DNA from: Thiodiazotropha sp037384425
GTDB lineage: Bacteria; Pseudomonadota; Gammaproteobacteria; Chromatiales; Chromatiaceae
Assembly (NCBI GenBank): GCA_037384425.1
Contig: JARROA010000006.1
Coordinates: forward strand, 1-64,000
Direction: 5' to 3'
Length of the DNA: 64,000 bases
Shown: piece after piece, positions 8,613 through 17,493 of the stretch
How the letters are laid out: every line of letters starts with the position of its first letter
How positions within the stretch are numbered: the stretch's first letter is position 1
Translations under genes and position numbers: made by a program
Notes under the pieces: model-generated
What the model was told of the DNA's origin: nothing
Databases searched by the model: none
What the model saw: the letters and a program-made list of their open reading frames with translations, nothing else

Positions 8613-9483
8613 CACTCTCCAGACAGGCCGGTAGCCCCTGCGCCAGGGTCGGATAGCGCAACACCACCCCCAGCTCCTCAATCAACTTGCGGTTGCTGAG
8701 GCGGCGCGATTCGCCCAGGTAGGAGAGCATCCCCGGCGTCAGCTGCGCCTTGGCCTGCTGCAGGCTGATCACCGGCGGTCTCGGCAGGCCGAGAAAGTCG
8801 GCCACCGCGTTGAAGTAGCCGGTCATGCTGCCGGGGTGTCCGTCGCAGACGTTGTAGACCTCCCCCGAAATCCCATGCACCATCGCTGTCTGGCAGATTT
8901 CCACCAGATCGAGGGTATGGATATGGTTGGTGATGGGTGAGTCGGCCTCGGCCACCATCGGCTTGCCGCTCTCGAGCCGGGCTCGCGGCAGTTTGCCGGG
9001 ACCGTAGATGCCGGCCACCCGCAGGATCACCAGCTGCCCACCCGTCTCCCGGCTCCAGGCGCGCCATCGCGTCTCCGCATCGAGCCGCCGCCAGGCACGG
9101 TCGACGGCCGGGGCCGGCGGCCGGGTCTCGTCGACCCACTCGCCGCCACAGTCGCCGTAGACCCCGGTGGTGCCGAGATAGACCACCCGGCGCGGCTGTC
9201 CGGCCTCTTCAAACCCTGCGATCAGCCGCGCGACCCGGCTATCCTCCCGCCCCTCGGGCGGGGGCGGCGCGAAGTAGTAGAGTGCGTTGTCCGCCACCGA
9301 AGGCAATCCCAGCACCGACTGATCCAGATCGACCTTCAGCGCGGGGATGCGCCGTTCGCGAAGCGCCATCACGCTCTCATCGCTGCGCACCCAGCCGCTC
9401 ACCTCCCGCCCCTGCGCCAGACAGGCCTGTGCCACTCGGCGGCCGATGTCGCCACAGCCAACGATCGTTATTGGGTTTGCCAT
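8605..9483 (-). CDS. NAD(P)-binding SDR/epimerase-family protein
   Basis: The 292-residue protein has an extended Rossmann fold that starts 'MANPITIVGCGDIGRRVA', with the nucleotide-binding GxxGxxG-like turn at residues 8-14. It continues with 'VVYLGTTGVYGD' and 'LRVAGIYGPGKLPRARLESG'. It resembles the YeeZ-like branch of the NAD-dependent epimerase/dehydratase superfamily. A canonical catalytic Tyr-x-x-x-Lys is not clear to me, so it may be an atypical member; the substrate is unknown. I prefer the ATG at 9483, which sits right before the first beta strand, to a GTG at 9495. The last codons overlap the inverted repeat arm. Confidence 0.8.
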   Translation of the reverse strand: MANPITIVGCGDIGRRVAQACLAQGREVSGWVRSDESVMALRERRIPALKVDLDQSVLGLPSVADNALYYFAPPPPEGREDSRVARLIAGFEEAGQPRRVVYLGTTGVYGDCGGEWVDETRPPAPAVDRAWRRLDAETRWRAWSRETGGQLVILRVAGIYGPGKLPRARLESGKPMVAEADSPITNHIHTLDLVEICQTAMVHGISGEVYNVCDGHPGSMTGYFNAVADFLGLPRPPVISLQQAKAQLTPGMLSYLGESRRLSNRKLIEELGVVLRYPTLAQGLPACLESVE

Positions 9484-9771
9484 CTCGATTCTCACAGCTC
9501 CTGCCCCGGCTTCGGCGCTTACGCGGTGGGGCAGAGCTCCACCATGACTCTCCTGAATGCACCCGGACCTTACGATGACACCGGGAATTCCTCACCCGCC
9601 GAGTGTCGCAGATCCCCGCACTCCTTGGCCATCCTCCATTACCCAGTGCACTACCCGGTTTAATTCCTGAGTAAAATAGGAGAGAATTCCGTCCCACTAA
9701 TAAGGTGCGTCGATGAAACACCTTTCCGTCCATCGACGTATTGAAACCAGACGCCAGCATCAAGGTGCCCA

Positions 9772-10803
9772 ATGAGTTTTAAAGTGCAGATCCAGCCCAG
9801 TGGTCATGAATTCAGTGTCGAGCCTGAAGAGTCTCTTCTCGAGGCCGCAGTACGGCAGGGCATCAACCTCCCCTACGGATGCCGCAACGGCTTTTGCGGC
9901 GATTGCCGTTCAGCCCTGCTGGAGGGCGAGGTTCGTTATCCCGACGAGATCCCCGAGGCCATCCAGGGTCAGACCGAGGAGGCCTGCCTGACCTGTCAGG
10001 CCCGCGCCTTGAGCGATCTGATCATCGGCGTGCACGAGATCGAACAGGCGCAGGATCTGCGCCCGCGCATCCTACCGTCCAAGATCGATCGCATCGAACG
10101 GCTGAACGAGGATGTCATCCGCCTCTACCTGAAACTACCGGACGGCGAGCGCCTGCAGTTCCTGGCTGGACAGTACCTCAACTTCATCCTGCCGGACGGC
10201 AGCAAGCGGGCCTTCTCCATCGCCAACGCCCCCCACGACGACGAACTGATCGAACTGCACATCCGCCACGTGGCCGGCGGCACCTTCACCGACATGCTCT
10301 TCGCCGGCATGCAGGAGAAGACCATCCTGCGCATCGAGGCACCGCTGGGCAGCTATTTCCTGCGCGAGGAGTCCGCGCGCCCGATCATCCTCATGGGCGG
10401 CGGCACCGGATTCGCGCCTATCAAAGGCATCATCGAGCATGCCTTCAAGGTCGGTATCAAGCGTCCCATGCATCTCTATTGGGGAGTGCGTTCCCGCGAG
10501 GATCTCTATCTGCCCCGACTGCCCGAGGAGTGGGCCGCCGAACACGACAACTTCCGCTACACCCCGGTCCTCTCGGAACCCCACGGCGACTGGACGGGCG
10601 AGACCGGCTGGGTCCACGAACGGGTGATCGCCGATTACCCCGATCTCAGCACCTACGAGGTCTACATGAGCGGTCCGCCGCCGATGATCGAAGCGGGCAA
10701 GCAGGCCTTTCTCGACCATGGTCTGCCGGGGGAGAACCTCTATTCCGACTCCTTCGAATACGGCGCGGCGGCCGGGCGCGAAAAACAGGCTCAATCCGGC
10801 TGA
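9772..10803 (+). CDS. 2Fe-2S ferredoxin / FAD ferredoxin-reductase fusion protein
   Basis: The 343-residue protein joins an N-terminal plant-type ferredoxin domain to a ferredoxin:NAD(P)H reductase module. The cluster ligands are C37, C42, C45 and C75. The FAD-binding 'RAFSIANAP' lies at about 146-154, and the NAD-binding 'MGGGTGFAPIKGI' at about 208-220. Databases often name this architecture CDP-6-deoxy-delta-3,4-glucoseen reductase (AscD-like). That name probably misleads here because no deoxysugar genes are near. A generic NADH electron-transfer role, for example to an oxygenase or to the flavin chemistry of UbiD/UbiX, is an inference from its place near ubiD. The ATG has AAGGTG five bases upstream. 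Confidence 0.88.
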   Translation: MSFKVQIQPSGHEFSVEPEESLLEAAVRQGINLPYGCRNGFCGDCRSALLEGEVRYPDEIPEAIQGQTEEACLTCQARALSDLIIGVHEIEQAQDLRPRILPSKIDRIERLNEDVIRLYLKLPDGERLQFLAGQYLNFILPDGSKRAFSIANAPHDDELIELHIRHVAGGTFTDMLFAGMQEKTILRIEAPLGSYFLREESARPIILMGGGTGFAPIKGIIEHAFKVGIKRPMHLYWGVRSREDLYLPRLPEEWAAEHDNFRYTPVLSEPHGDWTGETGWVHERVIADYPDLSTYEVYMSGPPPMIEAGKQAFLDHGLPGENLYSDSFEYGAAAGREKQAQSG

Positions 10804-10878
10804 GGCCCTCGCCCGGCCCGAGCCGTCGCACAGGGGTTATACTTGGAGCCGAACCCGGCAACCTGACGACACTGACAG

Positions 10879-11307
10879 ATGCATGATGTGTTTCGGGCCA
10901 TCACCCTCAGTTTTCTGATCGCGGCCCTCTACCTGCTACTGTCCGCCGCCATTGACTTGGCGGCGATCTATGCCCTGGATGCGAGGGATCTCCAGCATAC
11001 GCCCGATGAAAACTTCCGTTTGGCCCTGGCCACAGCCAGCCTGCTGGCCTCCATGCTCTGTGTCTGGGTGCTGCTGGTGACCGCTTTTGCCAAGCGATAC
11101 ATCAGTCGCCTGCGTCCCCAGACCACGGCTGTCGCCGCCCTGAGCGTGGCGGCGCCTATCGTGATCCTGAGCCGCACCCTGCCGCTGCTGGATCCCAGAG
11201 TCAGCTGGTCGCCGGTGGCCAGCCTGCTCTTCACTCTGGCCTGGTCCAGTTTAGGTCTGCATGCTGTGTTGTGGTATCTGACCATGGACTCCAGCACCGG
11301 TGACTGA
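10879..11307 (+). CDS. Hypothetical four-helix membrane protein
   Basis: The 142-residue product has about four hydrophobic segments, at roughly residues 6-30, 47-69, 83-101 and 111-131. Short charged loops and the phrase 'DARDLQHTPDENFR' lie between the first two. I do not recognise the family. It follows the ferredoxin reductase by 75 bases on the same strand and precedes another small membrane protein, so the three may form one transcription unit. The ATG at 10879 is followed by a second possible ATG at 10883 in another frame; the chosen frame stays open and ends before the next gene. Confidence 0.6.
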   Translation: MHDVFRAITLSFLIAALYLLLSAAIDLAAIYALDARDLQHTPDENFRLALATASLLASMLCVWVLLVTAFAKRYISRLRPQTTAVAALSVAAPIVILSRTLPLLDPRVSWSPVASLLFTLAWSSLGLHAVLWYLTMDSSTGD

Positions 11308-11429
11308 GCCGCGCCCCGCTCCGCACGCGCGCTCAACGCTGCCGGTTCGCCCTGGCCGCGTCCGGAAGCGAATCAAGTGCATTGGGGCGGCGCTCCGCCC
11401 AACGACAGATTCAGAAGATGGAGTTCGCG

Positions 11430-11636
11430 ATGGATGATACGTCAAGCCTGCTCTGGGCGGTGCTGTTCGGGGCCATCGGCCTGGGCTATCTGACCTACGG
11501 CAGGCGCCAGAAGGCGATCGTGCCGCTGGCGGTCGGGGTGGCCCTGATCCTCTTCCCCTACTTCGTCGCCAACCTCTATCTGATGCTGGGCATCGGTGTG
11601 GCGCTGGTGGCCATGCCCTACTTCATTCGCTACTAG
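11430..11636 (+). CDS. Small two-helix membrane protein
   Basis: The 68-residue product has two hydrophobic stretches (about residues 5-22 and 31-65) around a basic turn 'YGRRQKAIVPL', and ends 'VAMPYFIRY'. It resembles a short conserved family in proteobacteria that is often mislabelled 'amino acid transport protein'; its function is unknown. I chose the ATG at 11430 because GGAG stands six bases before it; an ATG at 11418 would add four residues and has no spacing for a ribosome site. The TAG stop is also the first three bases of a repeat end (see 11634-11660). Confidence 0.65.
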   Translation: MDDTSSLLWAVLFGAIGLGYLTYGRRQKAIVPLAVGVALILFPYFVANLYLMLGIGVALVAMPYFIRY

Positions 11637-11660
11637 GGCCTGTTAGCACGAATCCGTTAG
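11634..11660. repeat. Isolated end of the MITE-like element
   Basis: From the TAG stop onward the sequence 'tagggcctgttagcacga' followed by 'atccgttagg' closely matches the left end of the element at 34517. It lies in the 26-base space between two convergent genes. No second arm or internal part is present, so it is either a decayed copy or a solo end. Confidence 0.55.
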
Positions 11661-11662
11661 GC

Positions 11663-12928
11663 TCAGACACCCTCAGCCAGGGTCGGCGGCGTGATGCCGG
11701 AGTCGTTGTGACCCAAGGCCCGCCGCTGTCCGATCAGGGGTAACTCCCCGGGCTCCGGTGAAGCCAGGCCGAGGCCGGAACGGAAACAGACCATGGCCTT
11801 GTCGGACTCGCCCATGCGCTCCAACAGCAGGCCCAGTTGTTGATAGGCCTCGGGACTGGGGCTGATGGCGATGCTCGCCTCCAGATAACTGCGTGCCTTG
11901 CCCCACAGCTTGTTCTTCAATGAGAGCCGGGCCAGGGTCAACAGCAGCACCGCGTCCTCCGAATGCTGTTTCAACCAACCTTCGGCCACCGCCAGCTGAT
12001 GCGACGGTTCATTGAGTTCGATCTGGCCGTAGATCACCACCAGATCGCTGTTCCACTGTCGGCCGAGCGCGCTCGCGATCAGCGGCTCCACCCGGGGCCC
12101 GGCGCCGAGTGGCAACATCATGCGGCAGTATTCGCTCAGCATGGCCTGATCCTGGCGTAGCTCCTTGGGAATGGTCTGCCAGTAGCGGACCAGGCGCTCC
12201 ACATCGCCCGACTCCTGTTTCAGCCGCTCGCGATAGATCTGGCCCTCCAGGGCCTGGTACTCCTTGTCGCCGATTACCTTGCGCCGGCGCAGGTCGGGCA
12301 GAATCTCCTCCAGCTTCTTCCACTCACCCAGGTTTTCGTAGAGCTTTTTCAGCAGCTTCAAGACATAGTTGTGTTTGGGCGAGAGGGAGCGCACATGCAT
12401 CAGGGAAGCCAGGGCCTGCTCGTACTGCTGATGGGCCAGCTGCAGCTCCGCCTGGGTCAATCCCACCGCCACGTCGGCCGAGGGCATGCTCTCGTGGGCC
12501 AGATGCAGGTAGTCGTCGCGGCGGGCGTGCTCGCCCTGCAGCTGGGCGGCGCGGGCGGCGGCCAGGTAGTTGATCAGCGGGGTCTCCGACTGCGCTGCAT
12601 GGCGGGTGAGATGGCGTTCGGCCACCTTCCAGCGCCCCTCCGCCATCTCCACGAGACCGCGGGTCAGGGAGCGGTGGGCACGCTGGATACGGCGCTTGCG
12701 ACGCCATTCGGCGACCCGCTCCGGCATCTGCCAGAGGCGGGAGACCAGGCGCAAGGCGAGATGCAGCAATAGAAACAGCGCCAGCACAGCGAGCGTGAAC
12801 AGGGCCAGACTGCCCTCTACCGTCCACTGCCCGTAGCCGATCAGCACATAGCCGTTGTCCTGCTTGACCCAGAGGGTGACCAACACCGCGGCCAGCAGGG
12901 CGAGAAAGGCGGCGATCAGCGTCCTCAC
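11663..12928 (-). CDS. HemY-like membrane TPR protein of the haem operon
   Basis: The 421-residue product is the proteobacterial HemY protein, not the Bacillus protoporphyrinogen oxidase of the same name. It has two N-terminal membrane helices (about residues 4-22 and 40-62), then a long alpha-helical TPR-rich cytoplasmic or periplasmic part ('GRWKVAERHLTRHAAQ', 'PEAYQQLGLLLERMGESDKAM'). It is thought to help organise late haem synthesis or protein quality control; the exact role is unsettled. The GTG start overlaps the hemX stop by four bases (GTGA). The gene closes a hemC-hemD-hemX-hemY operon. Confidence 0.92.
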   Translation of the reverse strand: MRTLIAAFLALLAAVLVTLWVKQDNGYVLIGYGQWTVEGSLALFTLAVLALFLLLHLALRLVSRLWQMPERVAEWRRKRRIQRAHRSLTRGLVEMAEGRWKVAERHLTRHAAQSETPLINYLAAARAAQLQGEHARRDDYLHLAHESMPSADVAVGLTQAELQLAHQQYEQALASLMHVRSLSPKHNYVLKLLKKLYENLGEWKKLEEILPDLRRRKVIGDKEYQALEGQIYRERLKQESGDVERLVRYWQTIPKELRQDQAMLSEYCRMMLPLGAGPRVEPLIASALGRQWNSDLVVIYGQIELNEPSHQLAVAEGWLKQHSEDAVLLLTLARLSLKNKLWGKARSYLEASIAISPSPEAYQQLGLLLERMGESDKAMVCFRSGLGLASPEPGELPLIGQRRALGHNDSGITPPTLAEGV

Positions 12929-14091
12929 CGGGTCGCCTCCTGAGTGAGCCGCTGGCGTCTCGCCTGCAGCTCCCGCAGCGATGCCGAGATGTCGGGCAGG
13001 GCCGGCGCCACATTGCGCTGGGCCAGGGCTTCGATCTGCTCATGAAAACCGCTGACGCCGGGATCATCGGCTTCGAAATAGGCCGCGGCCCAGTTCGCTG
13101 CCGCCTGCAGATTGTCTGCGTAGAGGCTCTGGTTGCGCCCCATCAGGGCCGCCTTCGCCGCTTCCAGTTTCAGGCGCAGGTTCTGGATCAGGAAGTAGCG
13201 CTGCTCCGGCGGCAGCATGGCGCTCACCGGCTTGTCGTGGTGACGGATCACCATCATCGATTTGAAGCCCTGCCACAGGTCGTCGAGCAGCAGCTGCAGG
13301 TCGAACCCGTCCTTGGCCGCCAGGGCCGTCTCCTCACCGGCTGTCGCCTGCTGCGCCAGCATCGGGATGCCCTCGTTTTGCAGCGGCAGCCGATCCACCT
13401 GTTCGGCCAGCGCCGTCAGCTCGGCGCTGATGCCCGCCTGGTCGACCTTCGGCAGCGCGGTCAGCGCAGTGATCTCGCGCGCGATGAGATCGCGTACCGG
13501 CGCCCAGCCGGGATCGCCGGTGGCGCTGAGCCGCTCATCGGCCGCCTTCAGGGCCTCCAGGGCCGTCAGTGGGTCGGCCATCAGGTTGAGCCGGTGGTTG
13601 GCCACCCGCAACAGGTATTCGGCCTCGGCCACCCGCCACTGGGTCTCCTTGCCGCCCAGGCGGGTCTGGATCTCATTGAGGGAATGGTAGAGCTGCTCTC
13701 CCGAGCGTTTCGACTCCTCCTTCGCCGCCAGCAGCCGTTGATGCTGCTCGCTCAGTGCCTGCTCCTGCTGGGCGATCGCCTGCTGCTGCTTGTCGGCCGC
13801 CTGCTGGGCCTGACGCAGCTGTTCGGCCAAGCCGGCCTGCTCCTGGTTGGCCTGCTTGAGGGCGCTGTCGAGCTGGACCAGCGTCTGCTCCATCTGCGAC
13901 CAGTAGCGGTAGCCGAGAAGCAGGCCGGCCGCCACCATCACCAGGGCCAGCACCGCCAGAATCAGCGGCAGACGGGAGCCGCCCCGACCGCTGTCGTTAG
14001 GGATGATTTCGACCTCCCCTTCGATGGCGTCCTCGAACTGCGCCTCGTCGCCGGTTGACTCCCGTCCGGTCTCGTTCTCTTTCTCACTCAT
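12925..14091 (-). CDS. HemX-like membrane protein (uroporphyrin-III C-methyltransferase label)
   Basis: The 388-residue protein has an acidic N-terminus, one membrane helix (about residues 40-64), a Gln/Ala/Leu-rich coiled coil (about 70-140) and a C-terminal HemX domain with 'VAEAEYLLRVANHRLNLM' and 'QRYFLIQNLRLKLEAAKAAL'. It is often annotated as a methyltransferase, but no SAM-binding motif is present, so that label is doubtful. The gene lies 65 bases after hemD and overlaps hemY by four bases. It is probably anchored in the inner membrane and works with the haem enzymes. Confidence 0.92.
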   Translation of the reverse strand: MSEKENETGRESTGDEAQFEDAIEGEVEIIPNDSGRGGSRLPLILAVLALVMVAAGLLLGYRYWSQMEQTLVQLDSALKQANQEQAGLAEQLRQAQQAADKQQQAIAQQEQALSEQHQRLLAAKEESKRSGEQLYHSLNEIQTRLGGKETQWRVAEAEYLLRVANHRLNLMADPLTALEALKAADERLSATGDPGWAPVRDLIAREITALTALPKVDQAGISAELTALAEQVDRLPLQNEGIPMLAQQATAGEETALAAKDGFDLQLLLDDLWQGFKSMMVIRHHDKPVSAMLPPEQRYFLIQNLRLKLEAAKAALMGRNQSLYADNLQAAANWAAAYFEADDPGVSGFHEQIEALAQRNVAPALPDISASLRELQARRQRLTQEATR

Positions 14092-14156
14092 AGAAATCTG
14101 CTTTCCACTTCAATCAGGCCTCAAGTCTACCCCAGTGCACAACCCCTCAATAGCGC

Positions 14157-14921
14157 TCAATGCCCGGAACCCGCGACCCAATCACACAGGGCCTCGAACA
14201 CGGCCGAATCGTCGGCCCCCGAGGCCTGCAACAGCTGGCCGAATCCCTGAGCACTCGCCCGTTGCGCCATGCGCTCGCTGATCACCAGCAGCGGTGTCCC
14301 CAGCAGCAGCTCCCGGCCTTGACTACCGAGCATCGCCAGCAGATTGTCGAGCACGTCGGCGCTGGTGGCGGTGACCACATCAACCTGCGTGCTCCAGCGT
14401 TGCAGCAGCGATGCCGGATCGACCTCCGGCCTCAGCCGTCGGTAGACCTCAGCATACTCTACTTTGGCCCCCCTCGCCTGCAGGCTGTCACCCAGCAGGG
14501 GACGTCCTCCCTCACCGCGCACGATCAACACCCGGCGCCCCCCCATCTGCCGCAGCTCGGGCAGCGTCAGCAGTCCCTCGCTGTCGTAGCGCCCCTGTGG
14601 GAGCAGATTCGCCGGATTGCCGGATTCCCTCAAGGCACGGGCCGTGGCGGCGCCCACAGCGGCGATAAGCGGCGACTGCAGACCGGCGCCGTCCAACAGT
14701 TCGCTGGCGAAAGCCACCGCGTTCGGACTGATGAATATGACCAGATCCCAGACCTGTGCCAGCAAGGCCCGGGCGGCCTCGGGATCACGGCTCGACCCGA
14801 TCTCCAGTGCGGGAAAGGGGATGGCGCGACCGTTGTGGGACTCGACCAAGCCGATCAGGCCCGTGGCCTGATGCGCGGCACGGGTGATGAGAATGCCTCT
14901 GCCTTGCAGGTCGCAGGCCAT
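14157..14921 (-). CDS. Uroporphyrinogen-III synthase
   Basis: The 254-residue HemD closes and inverts ring D of hydroxymethylbilane to give uroporphyrinogen III. The sequence has the bilobed HemD pattern: 'ILITRAAHQATGLIGLVESHNG' at the N-terminus, 'VIFISPNAVAFASELL' at about residues 72-87, and 'DVVTATSADVLDNLLAML' in the second lobe. HemD is poorly conserved, so the operon position straight after hemC is strong support. I choose the ATG at 14921, 11 bases after the hemC stop, over a GTG at 14981 that would lie inside hemC. Confidence 0.92.
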   Translation of the reverse strand: MACDLQGRGILITRAAHQATGLIGLVESHNGRAIPFPALEIGSSRDPEAARALLAQVWDLVIFISPNAVAFASELLDGAGLQSPLIAAVGAATARALRESGNPANLLPQGRYDSEGLLTLPELRQMGGRRVLIVRGEGGRPLLGDSLQARGAKVEYAEVYRRLRPEVDPASLLQRWSTQVDVVTATSADVLDNLLAMLGSQGRELLLGTPLLVISERMAQRASAQGFGQLLQASGADDSAVFEALCDWVAGSGH

Positions 14922-14932
14922 GACGCCTGGAC

Positions 14933-15865
<933 letters not shown>

Positions 15866-16015
15866 GAGGCTCCTCGATTCAGAGATTTGGCGTCGCGCGC
15901 GGGTGTCTTCGCAGTGGCGTCATCGGATATTGGGATCGGCACAGTGATCGCCGCACCGGCGCATTCAACGGGGGCTATGCTAATGGCTGTAGGGGGATGA
16001 GGCAATTTTCAGCCC

Positions 16016-16642
16016 TTATCGATCGGCTCTGGCACTGCCGTAATAGTGCACCAGCGCCTCCAGCCCCTCGTCACCATGACGTCGGATGAGCCGTATCAGG
16101 GCCTGGGACATCTCGTCGTCGGCCTGATTGATGCCGAGCAGGTAGTCCTGCAGGGTCCAGCGCAGATAGTCCATCCACTGTCCGTTGAGGCGGGGCGTGT
16201 CGCGCTGCGGATCCCGCTCCAGGTCACCATGGCACTCGCGACAATAGAAGCGGTGTAGCTGACGCCCTTTGAACGCCAGATCCCAGTCGACCCGCTGCTT
16301 GGGGATGAGCCTGGGCTGCCGCTCAAAATAGTCCGCCAAGCGGCGCAGTTCGGGGGCGCTGCTGTCCTCCAGCAGACGGTCCATGACCGTGGCCAAACGC
16401 CCGCCATGGCGATAGCCCCGCAGCGCCTCGAGCAGATAACCGCTAGGGAGACCTGCCAGTGAAGGAATCGGCGGCGCACTGCTGCGGCCCCGCTCTCCAT
16501 GACAGCCGAAACAGGCCTGAGCCAGCAGCGGGGGTGGCGTGGGTTCGAAGGTGGTTTCGGAGACGGGCTCCGCACTGGCCAGCCAGCTCACCAGCAACAG
16601 TGGCAGACCCAGCAGCCTGTAAATCCTAGTCGGTCGTGGCAT
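16016..16642 (-). CDS. Dihaem c-type cytochrome, periplasmic
   Basis: The 208-residue protein starts with a signal peptide (about residues 1-24, ending Ala-Ser-Ala). It has two haem-binding sites, C44-x-x-C47-H48 ('CFGCH') and C134-x-x-C137-H138 ('CRECH'). The spacing of the two halves resembles cytochrome c4 and the small cytochrome subunit of flavocytochrome c sulfide dehydrogenase. No flavoprotein partner is adjacent, so a c4-like electron carrier to a terminal oxidase is the safer call. Met87 and Met157 could be axial ligands. It lies 111 bases after algR on the same strand; co-transcription with that pair is possible. Confidence 0.82.
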   Translation of the reverse strand: MPRPTRIYRLLGLPLLLVSWLASAEPVSETTFEPTPPPLLAQACFGCHGERGRSSAPPIPSLAGLPSGYLLEALRGYRHGGRLATVMDRLLEDSSAPELRRLADYFERQPRLIPKQRVDWDLAFKGRQLHRFYCRECHGDLERDPQRDTPRLNGQWMDYLRWTLQDYLLGINQADDEMSQALIRLIRRHGDEGLEALVHYYGSARADR

Positions 16643-16753
16643 GGGACGATTATGAAGTCTCGGTGGCCGATTTTAAATCGGGGTATCGACAGGTCACCCG
16701 CCCGAGCCTGGCCAAACGGCCCCGGTAGACGGCGTTGATCGGACGCGATCCGC

Positions 16754-17488
16754 CTAGCCCTCTCCTCCCCTGAGCAGGCGGCGGACTTCCGCCAGGTGGC
16801 GGCGACTGATCTCCAGTGTCTCATCACAATCGCGCAAGACCGCCCTGGCGTTGCCTGCGGCATCCTTCTCCAGTCCCACCAGGTATTGCCGGGAAACCAA
16901 CGCATTGCGATGGATGCGCTGGAACCAGGCCGCATAGCGCTCCTGCAGGCTCTTCAGACTCTCCTCCAGCAGCAGCTCCCCCTCGGCGTGGCGCGCCACC
17001 ACATACTTGGCCTCAGCCCGCAGGTAGATCACCTGGTCCAGGGGCAGGGTCTTGACGCCGCCCCGGTAGCTGGCGCTGAGGTGGGGCGTCGGCTCCGGCG
17101 CCTCGCTGACCGCGCTGAGCTGACTACGGGTCAGCCGCTGACTGCGCTGCAGGGCGGCCAGCAGGCGCTCCCGCCGCACCGGCTTCAACAGATAGTCCTG
17201 TGCCGAACTGTCGAAGGCCTCCAGCGCGTGTTCCTCATAGGCGGTGGTGAAGATCACTGCCGGTGGATGTTCGCCCTCTGCCAGCCGCCGGGCCGCCTCC
17301 AGGCCATCCATGCCCGGCATACGAATATCCATCAGCACCAGATCGGCATTGTGTCGCCGGCACTGCTCCAGGGCCTGCTGGCCATTGGCCGCCTCAGCCG
17401 CCAGCTCATAGGGCGGCCCCAGCTCTTCGATCAGTGAAGCCAGTCGCTGGCGCGCCAGCAGTTCGTCATCCACCACCACGATCTTCAT
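16754..17488 (-). CDS. AlgR-like LytTR response regulator
   Basis: The 244-residue protein has an N-terminal receiver (residues 1-120) with phospho-acceptor Asp54 in 'LVLMDIRMPGMDG' and the conserved 'QDYLLKPVRRERL'. A C-terminal LytTR DNA-binding domain (about 140-240) includes 'VIYLRAEAKYVVARHAEGE' and 'WFQRIHRNALV'. This is the AlgR family, which in Pseudomonas controls alginate and type IV pilus fimbrial genes with AlgZ/FimS. The ATG at 17488 lies 5 bases after the kinase stop and has GGAAAGGG upstream; a GTG at 17497 overlaps the kinase stop and is the alternative. Pilus genes elsewhere in the window fit a motility role, but that is inference. Confidence 0.92.
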   Translation of the reverse strand: MKIVVVDDELLARQRLASLIEELGPPYELAAEAANGQQALEQCRRHNADLVLMDIRMPGMDGLEAARRLAEGEHPPAVIFTTAYEEHALEAFDSSAQDYLLKPVRRERLLAALQRSQRLTRSQLSAVSEAPEPTPHLSASYRGGVKTLPLDQVIYLRAEAKYVVARHAEGELLLEESLKSLQERYAAWFQRIHRNALVSRQYLVGLEKDAAGNARAVLRDCDETLEISRRHLAEVRRLLRGGEG

Positions 17489-17493
17489 GCGCG

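Noticed and set aside
9772..10803. CDP-6-deoxy-glucoseen reductase
   Set aside because: The domain order matches that annotation, but no deoxysugar pathway genes are near, so only a generic ferredoxin reductase is claimed.
12925..14091. Uroporphyrinogen-III C-methyltransferase activity for HemX
   Set aside because: No SAM-binding motif is present; the name is carried over in databases.
16016..16642. Flavocytochrome c sulfide dehydrogenase cytochrome subunit
   Set aside because: Two haem sites fit, but the flavoprotein partner gene is not adjacent; the safer call is a c4-like dihaem cytochrome.
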